Shown one piece after another: positions 62,300 through 64,000 of a stretch of 64,000 nt of DNA. The notes beneath the pieces are model-generated. The model saw only the letters and a list, made by a program, of their open reading frames with translations, did not search any database and was not told the DNA's origin. Numbering within the stretch: the stretch's first letter is position 1; every line of letters starts with the position of its first letter. Origin of the DNA: Cristatella mucedo (lineage: Eukaryota > Bryozoa > Phylactolaemata > Cristatellidae); NCBI GenBank assembly GCA_009760855.2, contig WPIO01000035.1, positions 1,520,501 to 1,584,500 of the forward strand, written 5' to 3'. The translations under genes and the position numbers were made by a program.

Positions 62300-63990
62300 T
62301 TAAAATCTAGGCTTTCACTTTATTGCAGATGTTCAAGTCAGTTTAACATTTCCTTGATCCCTCCCAGCTCTCCACCAATTCGATTTATCTCACCTGCCTC
62401 GCTGCATATTTGCTTGTTAGTTAATGATCGTCAGCAGCTGTTAACTCTTCTTCATTGTAGATAAAATGCATTCCTGAATATTAATGTCGTTGCTAAGATT
62501 TATGAACTATGCATTAACAAAAGAAAAGCACCCCCTAGCCGCTGCTGTGGCCGGAACCACCAGCTCAGACGCCTCTATTAAGGCGGGAACTGCTGGCTGA
62601 GTACCCACTCGTGGTATTCCTAGCATTGTCTCGAACCGCTCAGCACGATCCCCCACATGCTTCACTGTAAATCTCTTTAACTTAGTGGTAATAAGGCCTG
62701 TTGTAACTCCATCGGCCAGACCTAAGGCTTACCTTTGGAATCTTCGCTCAATGTGCAATAAACCTCTGGTAATAAGCGATCTTTTTTCTGAGAATGGTAT
62801 CAACCTGCTCGCCCTAACTGAAACTTGGCTAAAGTTGATAAACTGCCTGACCATTAAGGAAGCTACTTCATCTGGTTTCTCGTTCTTTCACAAAAAACTA
62901 GATCAATCAAAACTGGAGGTGAAGTAGCTGTTATCGTGCCCTAGAAATTCAACTTCAAGCGATTTGCTGTACCCTCAAAGCAGTCATTTGAATCAATTGT
63001 CTTGGTCTCACCCGAAAACAAGCTACCGATAGTGGCAGTAGTCTATCGCCCACCAGGTACCAAATCCTCTTTTATCTTAGATTTCCCTGTTCTTATTTCT
63101 ATTCTGTGTGCAAGAAATCGATCCTTCGTCGTTATGGGTGATTTCAACGTTCCCTTTGACAACTTATCTGAGGCTTTCAGCCCCGAATTTTGTGCGTTTA
63201 CTGACTCATTGTCTCTTGCGGCTCATATGCATGGCCCTAACCACATCGAGGGTCAAACTCTACCAGATTTTATCATGCAACTGCACTTTGTCATCACCAA
63301 TTATAACCTAATCCTGCTTATCTGACCACATGCAGATCTCATTCAACCTACAGTGTGTGCCCACATCCTTTAAAGAACCTGTGAATCACGAAGCCTTAAC
63401 ACCCTTGACATTGATGCTGTCCATGTGAGAATATCTACTTCACCTCTGCTGCTCAGTCCTCCCTCCGATCTGTCATCATTGGTAGATAGCTCCAACACGA
63501 CAGTGGCTGACAACCTCGACGAGTTTGCACCTCTGACAAAGCTCACGGTTCGCCCCGCCCAGGCGGCCTACGGTTTACCTCAGACATTAAACTAGCCAGG
63601 TCTACCCAGGACTGCTCTTGACAAGCATGCTCACGTTTGCTCTATCCGTGTTCAAAGTCGTGGAGATTCCAATTAATTAACAAAAACCTCCTTAAGATGC
63701 TCCGGGTTGGCTGGTGCAGGCTAGAATGTTATCTGAAGAAATTGAGGTCCGAGGCAGATCTAGTCGATTTTATAGACTTCCTTCGAGTTTACACCTGAAA
63801 TTTATAAAAAAACAGGACTTCTTTTTTCATTACAAGGCTGAATTCCTGCCAGTCTGAGACTTAACAGATTTATAAGACAGTAAACCATTTACTAGCCAAT
63901 GCTGTAAGGTCTGACTCCCCAGATATTAAGGGCTCAGCCGAAAGGTTTTCAGCATTCTTTACTGAAAAAAATTGTGCACATTCATGCCTC
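62300..63990 (+). mobile_element. LINE family 1 copy, 5' half
   Basis: A short displaced RT piece (62305-62405) runs straight into the 5' coding region (GTCAGCAGCTGTTAACTCTT), then the endonuclease: TETWL, YRPPG and MGDFNV are readable in 62685-63325, with stops and a frameshift. After TTAAACTAGCCAGGTCTACC (about 63605) similarity to the 31 kb copy is lost for a while and resumes only as linker/RT remnants at the window edge. Confidence 0.82.
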
Positions 63991-64000
63991 CATTAAGTAC

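Noticed and set aside
1-64000. CRISPR arrays, bacterial operons, rRNA
   Set aside because: No regular spacer-repeat arrays, no ribosome-binding sites or operon structure; the window is eukaryotic.

Overview
The window is eukaryotic: AT-rich, intron-bearing DNA from an animal, most likely an aquatic invertebrate. The evidence is large introns with GT/AG borders, many 5'-truncated CR1/L2-type LINEs ending in (ATT)n, tRNA-derived SINEs, long AC/GT/AT microsatellites and a multi-exon immunoglobulin-superfamily (IgSF) membrane-protein gene. I cannot name the species.

Main content (2.9-22.5 kb, + strand): the 3' part of one intact-looking IgSF receptor gene. Four Ig-like exons alternate A-B-A-B. 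A exons are 372 bp (2950-3321, 15735-16106), B exons are 315 bp (12029-12343, 19119-19433), and a last exon (21941-22374) codes for a transmembrane helix and a Ser-rich tail with one ITIM-like tyrosine motif. Every internal splice site is phase 1. The joined exons stay open for 602 residues and end before an AATAAA signal. The signal-peptide exon of this gene was not found and may lie left of the window.

Around and after this gene lie decayed relatives of the same A and B exons: B-like at 2.2, 10.4, 28.05, 41.9, 48.2 and 50.4 kb, and A-like at 24.6 and 46.7 kb. There is a clean signal-peptide exon at 24365-24419 and a possible decayed membrane exon at 50.8 kb. I read 24.4-51 kb as a second, decayed copy of the whole gene (signal peptide, A, B ... 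B, A, B, TM?). The window therefore looks like part of a tandem, birth-and-death cluster of polymorphic-type IgSF receptors. Structurally it resembles invertebrate allorecognition or immune-receptor clusters; function is inference.

The rest is mostly mobile DNA. LINE family 1 (CR1/L2-like, apurinic endonuclease plus reverse transcriptase) occurs in about 18 copies on both strands, the longest at 30.85-34.33 kb. LINE family 2 occurs in four minus-strand copies. Two tRNA-derived SINE families are present; the tail of one resembles the LINE family 1 tail. Several LINE copies sit head to head. Stretches 0-2.2, 35.5-36.9, 42.2-43.5 and 57.9-61.5 kb hold nothing I can identify.
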